A stretch of DNA of 64,000 nucleotides from Rhizophagus irregularis. Its lineage: Eukaryota; Glomeromycota; Glomeromycetes; Glomerales; Glomeraceae. The translations under genes were made by a program, and so were the position numbers. The stretch spans positions 1,984,001-2,048,000 of the forward strand of contig NC_089431.1 of assembly GCF_026210795.1 (NCBI RefSeq), given 5' to 3'. A model generated the notes under the pieces. It had not been told where the DNA came from. It saw only the letters and a program-made list of their open reading frames with translations, and searched no databases. This document shows positions 26,069-38,544 of the stretch, piece after piece. The first letter of the stretch is position 1, and each line of letters starts with the position of its first letter.

Positions 26069-27979
26069 ATGGAGAAATTTTGCGCTGAAATTATACGTAG
26101 AGCTACTCATCAAACGCTTGCAGCTGCAGGCTTTGAAAAGAGTTCAAGAATTAGCGGAGATGTTCTCGCTGATGTTTTTAAAGAATATTTAATGTTTTTA
26201 GGAAAATCTGTTCAAGAAGCTGCAACAAATGCTGGTAGGACTAAGGTTAATACTGCAGACGTCTTGATAGCATTTGAAGATCTTGGTATAAACCTGGAAG
26301 AGTTGAAGGAATGGACAAAAACTGAAGGAAGAGTTCTCGGAGGTTACGCTGGACGAAAACCGACTGTTTTAAAAGGTATTACATAAATTAGTAATAATTG
26401 TATTTGAGAGCATTTTTTTATAAATCATACTCATTTATTAACAGAATTATTAAGAAGTGGACTTCCTAATGAAATGGATGATATTGATTTACCAATAGTT
26501 GAAACGAAAGAAATAGATAAAATCAAACAAAATGGCCAGAATTCAAAAAAAGACGATATAGTTCAAGAAATTTACATCAAAGAACAATCACTAAAAAAAT
26601 TAGTGAGTAATAAAATTGAGAACAATATAAAAGAAGCGGAAGATAATATGAGTATAGATATTGAGAGAACATTGTCACAGAATAATTCCGAAAATAATAA
26701 TGATAACGAAAATGTATCCTTGTCTACGGCCGAGGATAAATCTTCATATTCTCTTTCTGGTCAGACAACACCAAAAGATGATGGGAAAATTATTAATACA
26801 AATGGTGAAATTACAAATGAACATATGGAATCAAGCAGTTCAATGCAAATTGATTCAATAGAAGAATGTTCTAAACAAACAACGGATTATCACAGTCGGT
26901 TGTTATCGCTTTCAAAAAAAAGACCTTCCTATATTCCTGAATGGCTTCCACCACTACCAGAAGTTAAATCACGCGAAGAAAATGAACCCATGATTGAAGT
27001 TAAAAAGGTTGGAGCCGAAGAAAAAACAAAGGAATTAAGTGGATTAACTGAATCGACAATAACAGAGAATGAAAAACCTTTCGATAATATGATAACTAGC
27101 CAAGAAAGTATACCAGAGATTCAAGAATCAAATAATGTAACTTCCGATTCAAATGTTCAAGTAAAGCCTTCAAAACAAAAACTTAAACGACCACTTGCAT
27201 ATACTATGCTTGACGAATCATTTGAGAAAGCATTCATAAGCGAATCCGTACTCGGAGAATCGACATCCGATACCCCAAGAAAAAAGCGTAAAATTGTTGA
27301 ATTTGATAATTTGCTTTCATTTGAAGATCCTCTGTTTAGTGAACCCGAAATTCCTATAATGGATGATAAAAATACAAGAGATTTAGTGGAGTCTTATGGT
27401 TATCCGTTGCGGTTAAATGAAATGCCAATACAAAAACATCGATCTGTCGAGTTAGCATCAAAAATTAATGCTGATGTTAATCTGAAGATGCCTGTGCAAA
27501 TTATTGATACCATATTACCAGAAGTGAAGCCTTCTAAGCCTTTACAAATAAAATCTCCGGTGTCACATAAAGGCAAGGAAAAGATGATACCGGAGATTAT
27601 CGATTTCCAAGAGCCAGAACCATCTACAGAATCTCCAAAGGCACCTAAAAAGAAGGAACCAAAGAATATTAAAGCTAAAAAATCAACATACAAAGGAACA
27701 ACTACAAAGTCTAGCGTTCCCGAGAAAACTTCGGAGTCTAATCGTCCTAAACTGACATTACGTATAAAATCAGCAACTACACCGTCCGATCCTGAACCAT
27801 CTGAAGTTATTAATTGTATTTGTGAACCTCCAAATAATACATTAGATGATGGGAAATTTATGGTATCTTGTGATAATTGTCAAGAGTGGTTTCATGGAGT
27901 TTGTACTGGATTTGGACCTCATCGTGTTGAAGTTGGCACCTGGTTCTGTCCGAGATGTCGTGATCGTGGTATATCATGA
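26069..27979 (+). CDS. TAF3: TFIID subunit TAF3-like: histone fold plus C-terminal PHD finger
   Basis: Two exons, 26069-26375 and 26445-27979, give 613 residues. The first about 80 residues form a bromodomain-associated (Bromo_TP) histone fold: FCAEIIRRATHQTLAAAGF, then LADVFKEYLMFLGKS and KVNTADVLIAFEDLGI. A long, charged, low-complexity linker follows, with a basic patch PRKKRK as a possible nuclear signal. The protein ends in a PHD finger with CIC, CDNC, WFHGVC and CPRC (Cys4-His-Cys3). This order of fold and finger is that of metazoan TAF3, where the histone fold pairs with TAF10 in TFIID and the PHD reads H3K4me3. Yeast Taf3 lacks the finger. The neighbouring 69-bp intron keeps the frame. 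Confidence 0.88.
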
Positions 27980-29128
27980 ATGAAATTTTCCCAGGATGTG
28001 TAAACTATTTTTATTATTATTATTTTTAATTTTTTTTTTTTTGCCTTTTTATTTGCTTTCGTGTATATTAACGACTAAAATATCAAAAGAAAAAGCAAAT
28101 ATTTGGAAATTTCAATTTTTTTCCGTCGAATCATGAGAACCTGTATTTTCTTGGTACTAATTAATAAATGTTAATTATTATCGTAACTTGCAAAAATTTA
28201 TGACGAAGTCCTACTTAAAGTATAGATATGCAATAAATTAGTGAAATAAAAAATTTCCGTATTATGATTAGTGACTACCCCCGAAAGGTACAATGCAAAT
28301 CTTCACCATATGTTTATTATAAAATTAACAGCTTGTATTTAATTACAGCCCACACTATTATACATTTTGTTTATTGAATTAAAATAATTGTACAGCAATA
28401 ATTTATTTATTTTAAATAGAACTAATTAATATTTATGATAATAAATCGCCTTGCATAATATACGACATTTTCGTTTATTCTCAATTGCTAAAAACAGGAT
28501 CAAATTTGAAAACAATCAACTTTTTTTTACACGACATTAGCAGTAATTCAAAATTTTGCGGGCCACAGTACCCCCCCCTATGCACAGTACCCTACAAAAA
28601 AGAACTCCCATTTTCTACCGATTTTATTATTTAAAATAATTTAATAAATACCTAGGTATTACGCATGATAAATACCCAATTATTATATAATAATAAAAAC
28701 TCACGCAATGGTGGGGGTATAAGGTTAAAACCTCTGAAATCTGTATCATACCCGGCCCCCGTTATACGGTATATTATATTTGTAATTTGAAACTGTTTAC
28801 GCAACTTCAGAATCAAAATGAACTTTGTATAACCAAAAAGTAATAACAACAAGGTGTTGTTGCTAATATAATAAGCAGATGTTTATCGCTGTATCGTACT
28901 TGAGAAACACCTTACTAATTACTTGAATATGAGGTGGAATGGAATGTTGTGAAAATGAATCATAGCGGTAGGGGAATAATATTTACAGTACCCCCATGTG
29001 TAAGATCCGGGAGATCCATGGTGATCTGATCACAGTATTAAATAGTGGTTTAAAATTTTAAAATTGTAAATATTTGTCTCAATTTTTTTATTTTATTTAT
29101 CATTATTCGTTCGGTTATCGGTTCCAAG
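27980..29128. other. Gene-free region with decayed repeats
   Basis: After the TAF3 3' UTR there is no supported frame. GGGCCACAGTAC near 28560 also occurs at about 7192, and CAGTACCCCC recurs near 28995, hinting at a degraded element whose ends I could not define. Confidence 0.35.
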
Positions 29129-29222
29129 ACGCAAAAATTACCTTTTTGATCCTCCTCGTGTTATTTTTTTGACCCGCATATACTGTATTACATATAGGAG
29201 GTCAAAAGGATAATTTTTGCGT
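29129..29222. mobile_element. 94-bp MITE with 5-bp target duplication
   Basis: Terminal inverted repeats ACGCAAAAATTA (left) and the complement TAATTTTTGCGT (right), continued imperfectly to TTTTGA.CTCC. Flanked by direct repeats CCAAG at 29124-29128 and 29223-29227. The adjoining AC makes the exact duplication length ambiguous (5-7 bp). The whole unit is little more than two arms and a short loop. No coding capacity; superfamily undecided. Confidence 0.6.
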
Positions 29223-29576
29223 CCAAGACCGTCACGGGTTTGATCGGTTAATTGCAAATTTTAATGTATTCTAAATGTTAAATATAGCAATATCCGTCCT
29301 TCACCAATATTAATTTACTTTGAATTTTATTATTTTTATAATACCATTAAAAATTCTAGTTTTAGTGTTTTTATTCTCATTTTTGAAATTATTGGCAAAA
29401 CTTAATTTTTACGCGTTGATCACGTGATTTTCGTTTCTCTAAAAAATCACAAAGTCGGCGTTATAATTGTAAAAAAAAAATTGCGTAAATTTAAAGGATA
29501 TTATTCAATAAATTTATAATTAGTTTTATCATTAGTTTATTCGACTTTGCAGTAGTTTTGCAATAGATTTGTAGTC

Positions 29577-29651
29577 CAGTCGGTTCGGTTTTGGTTGAAA
29601 ACTACAGTTTTAAAACTGAAACCGAACCGAACCGACCGTTGGCATCCCTAG
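29577..29651. repeat. Foldback remnant with a hAT-like end
   Basis: CGGTTCGGTTTTGGTT (29581-29596) pairs with the complementary GAAACCGAACCGAACCG tract (29618-29634). The unit ends TTGGCATCCCTA at 29639-29650, whose complement TAGGGATGCCAA resembles hAT-type terminal sequence. The same TAGGGATGCCAA string occurs at about 12303, at the 5' edge of the minus-strand SINE-like element. The matching left terminus was not found. Confidence 0.4.
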
Positions 29652-32600
29652 AAGCAAATAAATATAATGTGTTGGGACTCGCATTAAATGGCCTAGAATC
29701 TCTCTTTAACTGTTAATGTTATCATGCATTTCGCTTAATACAGTATAAGATTTCGCACATATCGAGCTTTATCTTTGTCACATAATATACTCAAAATGAA
29801 ATCATTTTGTAAATCATATTGCAAGTTTATTTATTACTCTAAAATTTGCAATTTACTACTACGGGAATATGATCGTTAAAGAAATAAATTCTGTGGCGAT
29901 CACGTGCTGGAAAATTCTTGGGCCATAGCATGCAATGATGGTTAATTCATCGCAGCCAAAATTACTTCATTTGGGTTAATGTCATAAGCGAAACTATTGG
30001 TTGGTCGATGGTGTAAAAAATTATATTCAATAAGTGAACAAACTTTTTAGCGATCGATTTCTACAACCAGATCTCGCCCTAGAACAAATCCTAGATCCCC
30101 GCTTCCACAATTGCTTTCATAACTTTAATTAAATCATCTAGTCTATCCGGTTTTTATATTCCATCTTTTTCCGTAAAAGGCTCATATATTTCCGAAATTA
30201 ATAACCTTATATCACGAAATTTATCGAATTATTTACATTTTCCGTGAATTGATCTCGTGAAAGGCCCATTTTTACGGAGTTTTTACAGAAATAACGGATA
30301 AAATTTTTTATAGGTTAGACCATAACTTATCATCTTCTGCCTTGAAAACCGAAAAATTAAGTTTTTAAGTCAATTGAAATAAATGGGTTCAGTAAAGACA
30401 TACTATATCGAGGTAAAATATGCTTTTCAAATTATTCTTCGGTTTCTTCCTTACTTAATCTCCAACAACATACGGAGTTTAAATGTGATACTTGCACAAC
30501 TAGGCAATAAATGCGAATTAGACTTTACGTTGCTGCCAAATATGAACTTACTACTTAACATCCTGTCCAAAAGAATGGATCGGAATAGATAAGCACCGCA
30601 TGAAAGTGGTGATACGTCACAAGCCAATTTAGAGAAGAATTAACATGTTTACTTCATCAATCATAAAAATGGGAGGTTTGGAAGAGAAAAGTAATTTCAC
30701 ATTGAAAACAACATGACTGACATTGAATTTTCCTCCTATAACTCTCTCCAAGTGACCTTTATTATTATCGAAAAGTGACTTAATATATTCTCTCTGATGC
30801 TAATCAAGGCGGTTTTTCTAGTACTAGGAGGCCCTCATTAACTCCTGTATTATAACGAGCAACACAACCGTTACTCAGTGTATTTAAAACAAAGCTACCT
30901 CGAATTTGAAGGATTTAGTTACACCAAAAACGAGAGATTTTAACATATAATCCGTGCAAAAATTACTTTAAGCTCAAAATATTATGGAAAAAGTAAAGGT
31001 GCGTAATTAAGACGTAACCCTGAGAAGAGTATTCTACTACTAATTATTCTATAATCAAAATATAGACGTAATGATATATACATAGACATAACTAAGATGT
31101 AACCCTGACTTCCGTTAATTGGTGTAGCTCTGCTTCTTTTGATGTGCCATCGGAAGTATATTGTCCAGACACAATCTGATCCTGGTTCTGAAAAGTTAAG
31201 TTTGCACCTCTAGTTCTGAGACAATGGGTCCGTGCGACATAAAGATTTCACAAAAGAACGCCTTGACGCACTGCTGACAATAATATTATTTGAGATGAAA
31301 GTTCTGTACAAGCCAATATGTTTTTTTTTTGTTCAAGTTTTCAAGGACTTTGTTAGCATCAACATAGTTTGGTGAGCCTTGTTAAGGTTAGTATAAAAGA
31401 TGTATCACTGACTATCAGGTAAATTTCATATACCCGATAGCCTGACATATCTTTAATTCTTTAATAAATCAGGTCCTATATGTATTATATTGTACAGTAT
31501 ATAGTTGAAGCCGATATTTACACGAGAATTTATTTTATTTTGTTTTATTTTATATAATTAAATTCGGTAAATTTGAATTTTGCCATAATAAATGTGTTCT
31601 ATTGCTATTTTGCTATTATTAATTTCTGTTTTCTGTTATTATTACAAATAAGCATTACATAATAATACATATACTAAAAACCACAAAATTAAAAATTAAA
31701 AGAACAAAATGTTAAAGAAAGAAATGTTAATCAAAATTTCTTTTTAATAAAAAATACATTACATAATAATCTGATTACTGTGCCGACTAAAAATAAAAAA
31801 GAAGGAACTGCGACTTAAAAGCTATTGACAAACTCTCCCCAAAAAATAACTTACCGTCTGAAAGTCTCTTCCAAAACCTACAAACTTTTATTTGCGCTGA
31901 TCAAATCTTAGGTTTGTATTTAAAGGAAAAACCGGTATATTACTCATCAAAAGAATGCTAAAATTGTATACGTTAAATATCTTTGTATAACTATAAAATT
32001 ATTTAAAGATTAGAATCGATGGGAGACAAATGAAACCAGACCATAGTGGGATAATGTGTTGGTGTGAATAGTAAAGACAAGTGAAAAGCTGGTGTGGAGT
32101 TTAGAAACATTGTTTTTACGGCTACGAGCTGAATCATGTAATTTATTTGTGATCTGTATCAATAAAGCGATTCTGGTAGTTGATTTCATTCATGTGTGCA
32201 TCGGGTAATAAAATTTCTTGCCAAATTATGAATTAGCATTTTTTTTGCATTGCGTTTCTGCCGTAAATTTCAAACCTTAGCTGAATTACAAGAGAATCAT
32301 CTTCTGACTTAATTAGGTCGAACACAATGAACTCACCTTTGCGCAGGTATCTATTAATGGTCTATTAATGATCATCGATACATTCTTCATATCGTTGGTA
32401 AACTAGCTCCAGTGACCCCGAGAGCTACCAGAGTTGAATAATACTAGACGGGTGATATTTTCACGAATGAAAATAGGGACTTTTGTGTGATATTTTGTAT
32501 CACATAAATTGGACTAATTTCTGATGACATCTATTTCCAAAAATTAGCCAAATATAAATTTGATTCATCACTTATATATGAAATTTTATAAAAGCGATTT

Positions 32601-32738
32601 GGAGTGATTGCCAGAATTAACATAATTTCGGCCAAATTTATAAATTTATGGCGGTGTAACATTAAATATTAATGCTAAGCCACCCAAATAACGATTTTAT
32701 GGAAAAAAAACAGCTTATGCAAAACTTATAAATCGGCA
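29652..32738. other. Gene-poor region, possible decayed repeats
   Basis: No coding frame with a recognisable domain or splice structure. A 69-codon frame at 30383-30592 is isolated and unsupported. A segment around 31150-31255 faintly resembles 5S rRNA. The stretch 32450-32520 contains repeated GTGATATTTT motifs. Confidence 0.35.
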
Positions 32739-33050
32739 ATCTGTCTAAAATCGGAACTATCGTGAAATTTGATGATTTCTCTTTTTAACAAATGTGCAAC
32801 TTTTTTGCTTACTATATTTCTTATAAATTTCTGCATATATGTTATGAATTTTATGAGTGTTTACCAAACTTGCAAAAAATCGCAAAGTCACATCTGACGC
32901 GCATAACAATGTAAACTACTTTTTTATAATAATAAACATGCAATTTCTTTTTCTATGTTTATGATTTTACAAAATATAAATATAAACTACGTTAAATAAA
33001 CTTTCACCTCGATTTTTAACATAATGATAGTGCCGATCTTAGACGGATCA
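32739..33050. mobile_element. Candidate MITE, about 310 bp
   Basis: Inverted arms of about 30 bp: 32739-32768 contains TGTCTAAAATCGGAACTATC, and the complement of 33021-33050 reads CGTCTAAGATCGGCACTATC. They match at most positions. The interior is AT-rich without a frame. No target-site duplication was identified, so the true ends may lie slightly further out. Confidence 0.45.
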
Positions 33051-35137
33051 GTGATTAGATAAATAGATATCAAATTATATATAGTAATCGCACAGAAAAT
33101 ACAATATACAAAATTCCTAAAAGTAAGAAAAACCCTAAACTAATAAAAACAAAGTATAACTAACTATTCCTGTGTGCCTCTATCTGTCATTCAAAAGAAC
33201 TAATTCGATTCGGTCATATAACTCCTAATCCTAAAAAAATTTCCAAAGGAAGTTAAAACGCCGAACTATCCGAAACGCATGATTTGCCTCTGGCCACGTG
33301 ATGGTTCATCCGTATATATTCTCTGAGTAGGAAAGGACGTGGAGAAAGAAGAAATAGGGATGTAAGAGTTGATGGAAGGCGACTGGGAAACCTTTGTGAA
33401 AAATAACAAAAGAATAAAAATAAAAGTATTATAAAAGAATTAATTTAACTATTTAAGCTTCTTTTAATATAAATATCTTTACAAATAAAAAGCTACAAAC
33501 AAATTTTCTTTAAAAAAACCAAAAAGGAAAAATAGAAATATTTCTTTAGGAAACATTTCTTCTTCTTTTTAACTTGTATGTAGTTTTCCTAACATGGCTA
33601 GTTGTTCAGCATTCATCATCTTTCAGTTGCCTATCGTGTTAAAACTAAATACAACGAATCACGTTATTTTCTTAAGTTACAACCAAGGCATCGGCCATAT
33701 CATTTAGTGCATCGCCTAGACTTTGACTAAAGCAACCTTTAGTTTCAAGGTGGTTATAAATTTAATTGCTGACTACATTAAATGGCTGTTGAGCTTTTGG
33801 AAACTTCTAGGAGTTAAATTTTGGATAATCCAATCGCAAGTGAATTTGTACGAATATTGATGTTGCAATGCTTGGAACAAACCAAAAGAATCGCAAGTTT
33901 GATCCGAGGTAAGTGAGAGATGCATTATGATGATGCGTTTAGAATAAGATTCTTTATAAGAACGTGGATTGGGGAATGATGGGTCTAATAAAGGAAAAAT
34001 AGTGTACACAGGACAGGGTACATTAGTTAAATATTTGGCGCATTAAAGAATACAATATCAGTCATGTGACAATAATGCTAATAATGCGAAACTTTATTAT
34101 TATGCAATATCATGGATCGTAAAGTGATCGCAAAATTACTCCGAGAAAATGTTACAAAATTTACACATGAAAATATAGAGTCTCCCCCTGTTTCACTCTT
34201 TTAACGATCATATTGATTTTTTTGAGATATTTTGTACTTTAGCATGGGTTTATATATAGATTAAACTATAATGGTCTAACTAAATCAGATTATTATAATT
34301 TAGTCTGTACTATAGAATAGAAAAAAATAACATTGTTTATTAATAAAGTGGAAACAAATTTTTGGAGGTAAATATGTTAATAAGGTTTACTATTCCCATT
34401 CAATAAATCAAAATAAGAGAGAATATATATAATATTGTTACGTCTTCTTAATATATATATATATATATATATGAAGTTTTATACAGTACATTATTCTAAG
34501 GGTTCGGCTGTTCGCCGAGTAAGAGGGTCGGTGATAATATAACACTTGTACGATGATAAATTTTCTTTAAGTATAACATGAGTAAATATTTTTAGTAAAC
34601 TAAATATTGTTTTACATTATCGGGTTACCCCCTGGTTGTACTTCGTCAAGTAATGAATTTTGTTCTCTTGTTTACAATCTGGCATTTGCTATAGTTAATT
34701 TCCGAAATTAATTATAGATAATCTGATAGGAGAAGATTCTGCGAAATTTTTCTATTTTTATTTTGGGCTGGTTATGAATTCGTTATAGTTAGCATTATAT
34801 TGCATTTTTAGGATATCGGTTATCAAATATATTTTCATTTTGATAATAAAGCCATTTGGTGATACATGATAATAGAACCACTTGTGGTACACAGAGATTT
34901 TCTTATATTCTTTGTTACACATTTATTTTTAGTTAGATCAAAAAAGCATAATAATAACCAAAATATGTATTTCTCATAAATCGTCAACCGTTTAACCAAA
35001 CAAATTTCAGGGCTGAAAAATTTTGACTATAAATTAAATCCATGAAAAAAAAAACTCCCTTTTGAAAAAACTTCTTTTTTCCGCCCTTTTTTTTATTTTT
35101 AATACGAAGTTTTTTTTTTTAAAAAAAATAATTTATC
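33051..35137. other. Gene-free region with a TA microsatellite
   Basis: A (TA)n tract of about 11 units lies at 34450-34472. The minus frame at 33773-34009 has no domain and no intron pattern. Just before the next gene's ATG is an 11-T/8-A palindrome (about 35110-35128). No other feature is supported. Confidence 0.4.
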
Positions 35138-36418
35138 ATGGCGAAATTATCCATTACGGGGATAGTCACATTAGTTTCAATTTTATTATATGCAATAATA
35201 TTAACCGCGTTAGAAATATTAGTGGTTCTTTTTCATCATAACTTCGTTGACCAATTTGAACTTGACCGTCAAGGAAAAGGTATATCCGAGGCTGATTTAA
35301 TTTATCATGCAATGTAAGTTAATTATTGAAACATCAACCTAGGCTTTCCTTTTCTCTTTCAACTTAAAAAATTTTCTTTTAATAGATTCATGTTATCACT
35401 TGCTTTTCAAGTTTTATTATGTGTTGATGCATTATGGAGAAAAAATTCAATGCAGTTAATAGCTTTGGTTTTATTTAATCTTCTCTCACTTGTCTATGCT
35501 GGAGTACAACTTTATCAACATATGATATTAGAAGATGAAGGAACCGAAAACGCAAAGTTTGTGCCGAAAGATGCTAAGTTTCAAACACCAGAATCCACAA
35601 AAGCATTTTTTATAAAAAGAATGAGACCGTTAGAATATGTAATAATTGGCATAGTTACTGCTTTTTCGGGATATTTAGCAGCATTATCAATTAAATTAAC
35701 GAAAGACTTTGGATGGGATGTTTATAGAACTTACTCAGCTGACGTAAAAATTCGAGATGCATTTCGGTCCCTGTCGATATTACAAACATTAATTAAATTG
35801 GATATATTTTTCATTGGATCATACGCTATACAGCTTATTCCTTCACAAAATATTGGTTATTCTAATTCTATCGCGGAAACTATATTAATTTTCTTTATTG
35901 GAACTATAATGTTATTGATGGCTTGGTATTCTATAATGCAAGAGAGCAAATATATTCTACTTTGTGTTATAAATCTGTTAACACTTTCTTTGATTTATAT
36001 GGTTTATCGCATAATTAGTATTAATATACCACGTCCAGATGATCCTTATGAATTTACTAGACGTCTTTTAACATTCTTTTTGGCTACTACAATTTGTTTG
36101 GTATTATTCACAATTTTTTATGCGATCAAATGCTTTAAAAATATGATGCAAGGTAACTATGTATTCACCACTTATGGTTTACCTGGTCAAGAACAAAATG
36201 CGCCAGAAATTCAACAAAATATTCCAAATAGTTTTAATACTGAATATCTTGGTTATAGTGGTTATAGTGGTTATAGTGGTTATAGTGGTTATAGTGGTAA
36301 TAATACTGGTAATAATAATAATTTAGTTCCTAATGAAACACAAAAAAAATCGAAAAGAGCTAGTAAAATTGCTGAAGTTCAAAATGCTCGGCTTTCTAGA
36401 AGAATAAGTATTGACTAG
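35138..36418 (+). CDS. UPF0658-type multi-pass Golgi membrane protein
   Basis: Exons 35138-35313 and 35386-36418 give 402 residues. About seven hydrophobic segments are visible, the first at residues 6-30 (ITGIVTLVSILLYAIILTALEILVVL is its core region), others in the AFQVLLCVD, NLLSLVYAG, YVIIGIVTAF, LDIFFIGSY, ILIFFIGTIML and FFLATTICLVLF regions. FGWDVYRTYSADVKIRD followed by LIKLDIFF matches my memory of the fungal UPF0658 Golgi family (fission yeast C1952.10c type), whose function is unknown. The hydrophilic C-tail carries five tandem GYS tripeptides encoded by a 9-bp repeat (36251-36295), then Asn-rich and basic sequence. The first exon is needed to supply the first membrane helix; the 72-bp intron keeps the frame. 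The family name is moderately sure; the membrane topology is clear. Confidence 0.72.
36251..36295 (+). repeat. GGTTATAGT coding minisatellite
   Basis: Five perfect tandem copies of the 9-bp unit GGTTATAGT, in frame, encoding Gly-Tyr-Ser repeats in the cytosolic tail of the UPF0658-type protein. Copy number is likely to vary between strains by slippage without breaking the frame. Confidence 0.85.
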
Positions 36419-37788
36419 TGGCTTAGACTTTGATATAACTGTAAAAAATTAGTAATTATTAATCATATTATAATCATTTGTATAAATATTATATTGGGAA
36501 AGTTATAAATAAAAAAAATTAGTATTACACAAACACTACAAAATAAGAATCGATCGGTCAATATTCTATACTTGTTTTGACGAATTTAATAAATTTAATA
36601 ACTTAAAAGACTAGTTGAAAATTCTCTTCTAAATAAAATTGGTAAGCAAAAATCTTTCATGCTTTATTAAATAAAAAGGTTGAATAAGTACTTTTATAAG
36701 ACACATGTTCCAACTTGTAAAGATGCATCCGAATAGGACAGATAACTCCGATAGTAACTCCGATATCAAAAAAAAATAATATTTTTTTTTTTATGTAATG
36801 CAGGAATGCACTAATATATCACGCTCTCTTGCCTAAACCATTCTTGCATATACCATATATTATGTGTAATTTCCGTTAATGGGTATCTAAGTAATAATAA
36901 CTGGTTTAAAGGATATCTTTACTATAAATACACGTTGACAAATTCCGTTCCACAATAGTTCCGCGGTATATTGAAAGGTTCCGGTTTATCAAGACTGCTT
37001 GTGTATTACTTTTATAGTATCTAGTCATCTAGTATATTCTCTATTTTCTTGTAATAAAAATACTGTCAAAGTTCAAGATGAGAAATAACAGATAAATTTC
37101 CGAATGGTAAGCGACAGATGGGATCTCTTAAAGTTTTATTAAATATTCTTTAAAAAATTATAGTTTTTTACCTATCATTTCCTTAGATTGTGATTTCTTA
37201 TGTTAAACAGAGGTATGAAACGAATTTGGTCCCATATGTTTTTTATAATTTTATATATGTAACTTCACTCTTCAGCCTGTAGGATCAAAGTGTTAATTTA
37301 CTTATTTTTATGAAAGAATAAATTTTCAACTAAAAAATATTTGGAATATTGATGGATGGGTCACAAATAGACATGATAATATCCATACCCTGTGACCTGA
37401 AGGGTAGGAAATGTCTTTTTTTCTCTAAATCCTGCAGAATACAATCAATCAAAGATCAGGAATATAAATTTATCTTCATAAATTAAATAATTTAAATAAT
37501 TGTACATATATACACATAGTACGTATATATAGAATATTTTTTCTTATAATGTTATAATAAATGAAAAAACTAACAGTAAAAGTTACAGCGTATTATATAA
37601 AATATAAAATTAATCCATTAGGTTAGTAGTAACTTACTCGTTCTTATTTACACATTAATTATATACATGCATGGCGTGAATAATCAACTCTTAACAAAAA
37701 TATGCCAAACGGGAAGAAATAAGCTTAAAAGTTTTTAGCCGAACCTGTAATGATAGAAAAAATGCGGAAAAAGAAATTAGAAAGATAT
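36419..37788. other. Intergenic region between convergent genes
   Basis: Holds the 3' UTRs of the Golgi-type gene (+) and the zinc-knuckle gene (-). AT-rich with an isolated T/A palindrome near 36775-36790. No supported frame or bounded repeat. Confidence 0.4.
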
Positions 37789-38544
37789 TTATTTATTTAT
37801 ATTGATTCTTGACACTCGCACCTGGCATATCTTCTTCATGATATACCACATACCATTTCGGAACGATGAGGAAGAACCGGTTAATGAAGGACAGTTCTTA
37901 CCGAGATAATGCAATCAATGATGTTAATTAGCTAAATTGTTTAATAATATATTAAATTCAACTAAACGTACTTGTCCAAAGTGATTTCCTGCACAATTAT
38001 AACAATAAGATCTAATGTTTCTTGTAGGTTCTTTTGCTTCTTGTTTATTGTATAACCTCCAAGTTGACTGTAATAAAATAAATATACACATATATTTATA
38101 TAACAAAAATAACAAATTACTTACTTCGTCATTATCGGGAGAACGTATTTCCTCGCAGGTGCGTTCATCGTGGTTATACCCTTTACAGAGTGAGCAGCGT
38201 TGTCCACCACGTTGTTGTCCATTACTGTATGATGGATAATCATCTTCGTCATAAGTTATTCTTTTTCGTTTATGAAGTATTTCATCACTCTCTAAATGCT
38301 TCGAGCCTTTTTGTGAAGATCTTGATCGATTATTCTCTGATACATCATTAGTTCCGGCAATCTTATTTGGAATAATTGTATCGCCTACTTTATCAGACTT
38401 AGTGACTTCATGCTTAGGTACTATATCCTGGTTATTTGAAACATTGGGTTCCGAGTTATCCACCGCATAATATATTCGTGCTAAGGCATTTGTCAACTCG
38501 GTTTCACTGCATTTTAAAGAATAGTAGCTTATAGTTTGAGCCAT
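37789..38544 (-). CDS. CCHC zinc-knuckle protein
   Basis: Three exons on the minus strand: 38544-38125, 38067-37972, 37896-37789; 207 residues. The N-terminal half is acidic and Ser/Asn-rich without a recognised domain, with a basic KRKR patch. Two zinc knuckles follow: C-x2-C-x4-H-x4-C in CSLCKGYNHDERTC, and C-x2-C-x3-H-x4-C in CYNCAGNHFGQNC, the second split by the 75-bp last intron. Including the third exon completes the final Cys and Pro (NCP) typical of such knuckles, which supports this end. Zinc knuckles usually bind single-stranded RNA or mediate protein contacts, as in Air1/2 or ZCCHC7-type RNA-surveillance factors, but I cannot assign it to one. It diverges from the citrate carrier gene 460 bp away. 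Confidence 0.7.

Noticed and set aside
36251-36295. Tandem repeat considered as a CRISPR-like array
   Set aside because: Units are 9 bp, contiguous, without spacers, and coding.
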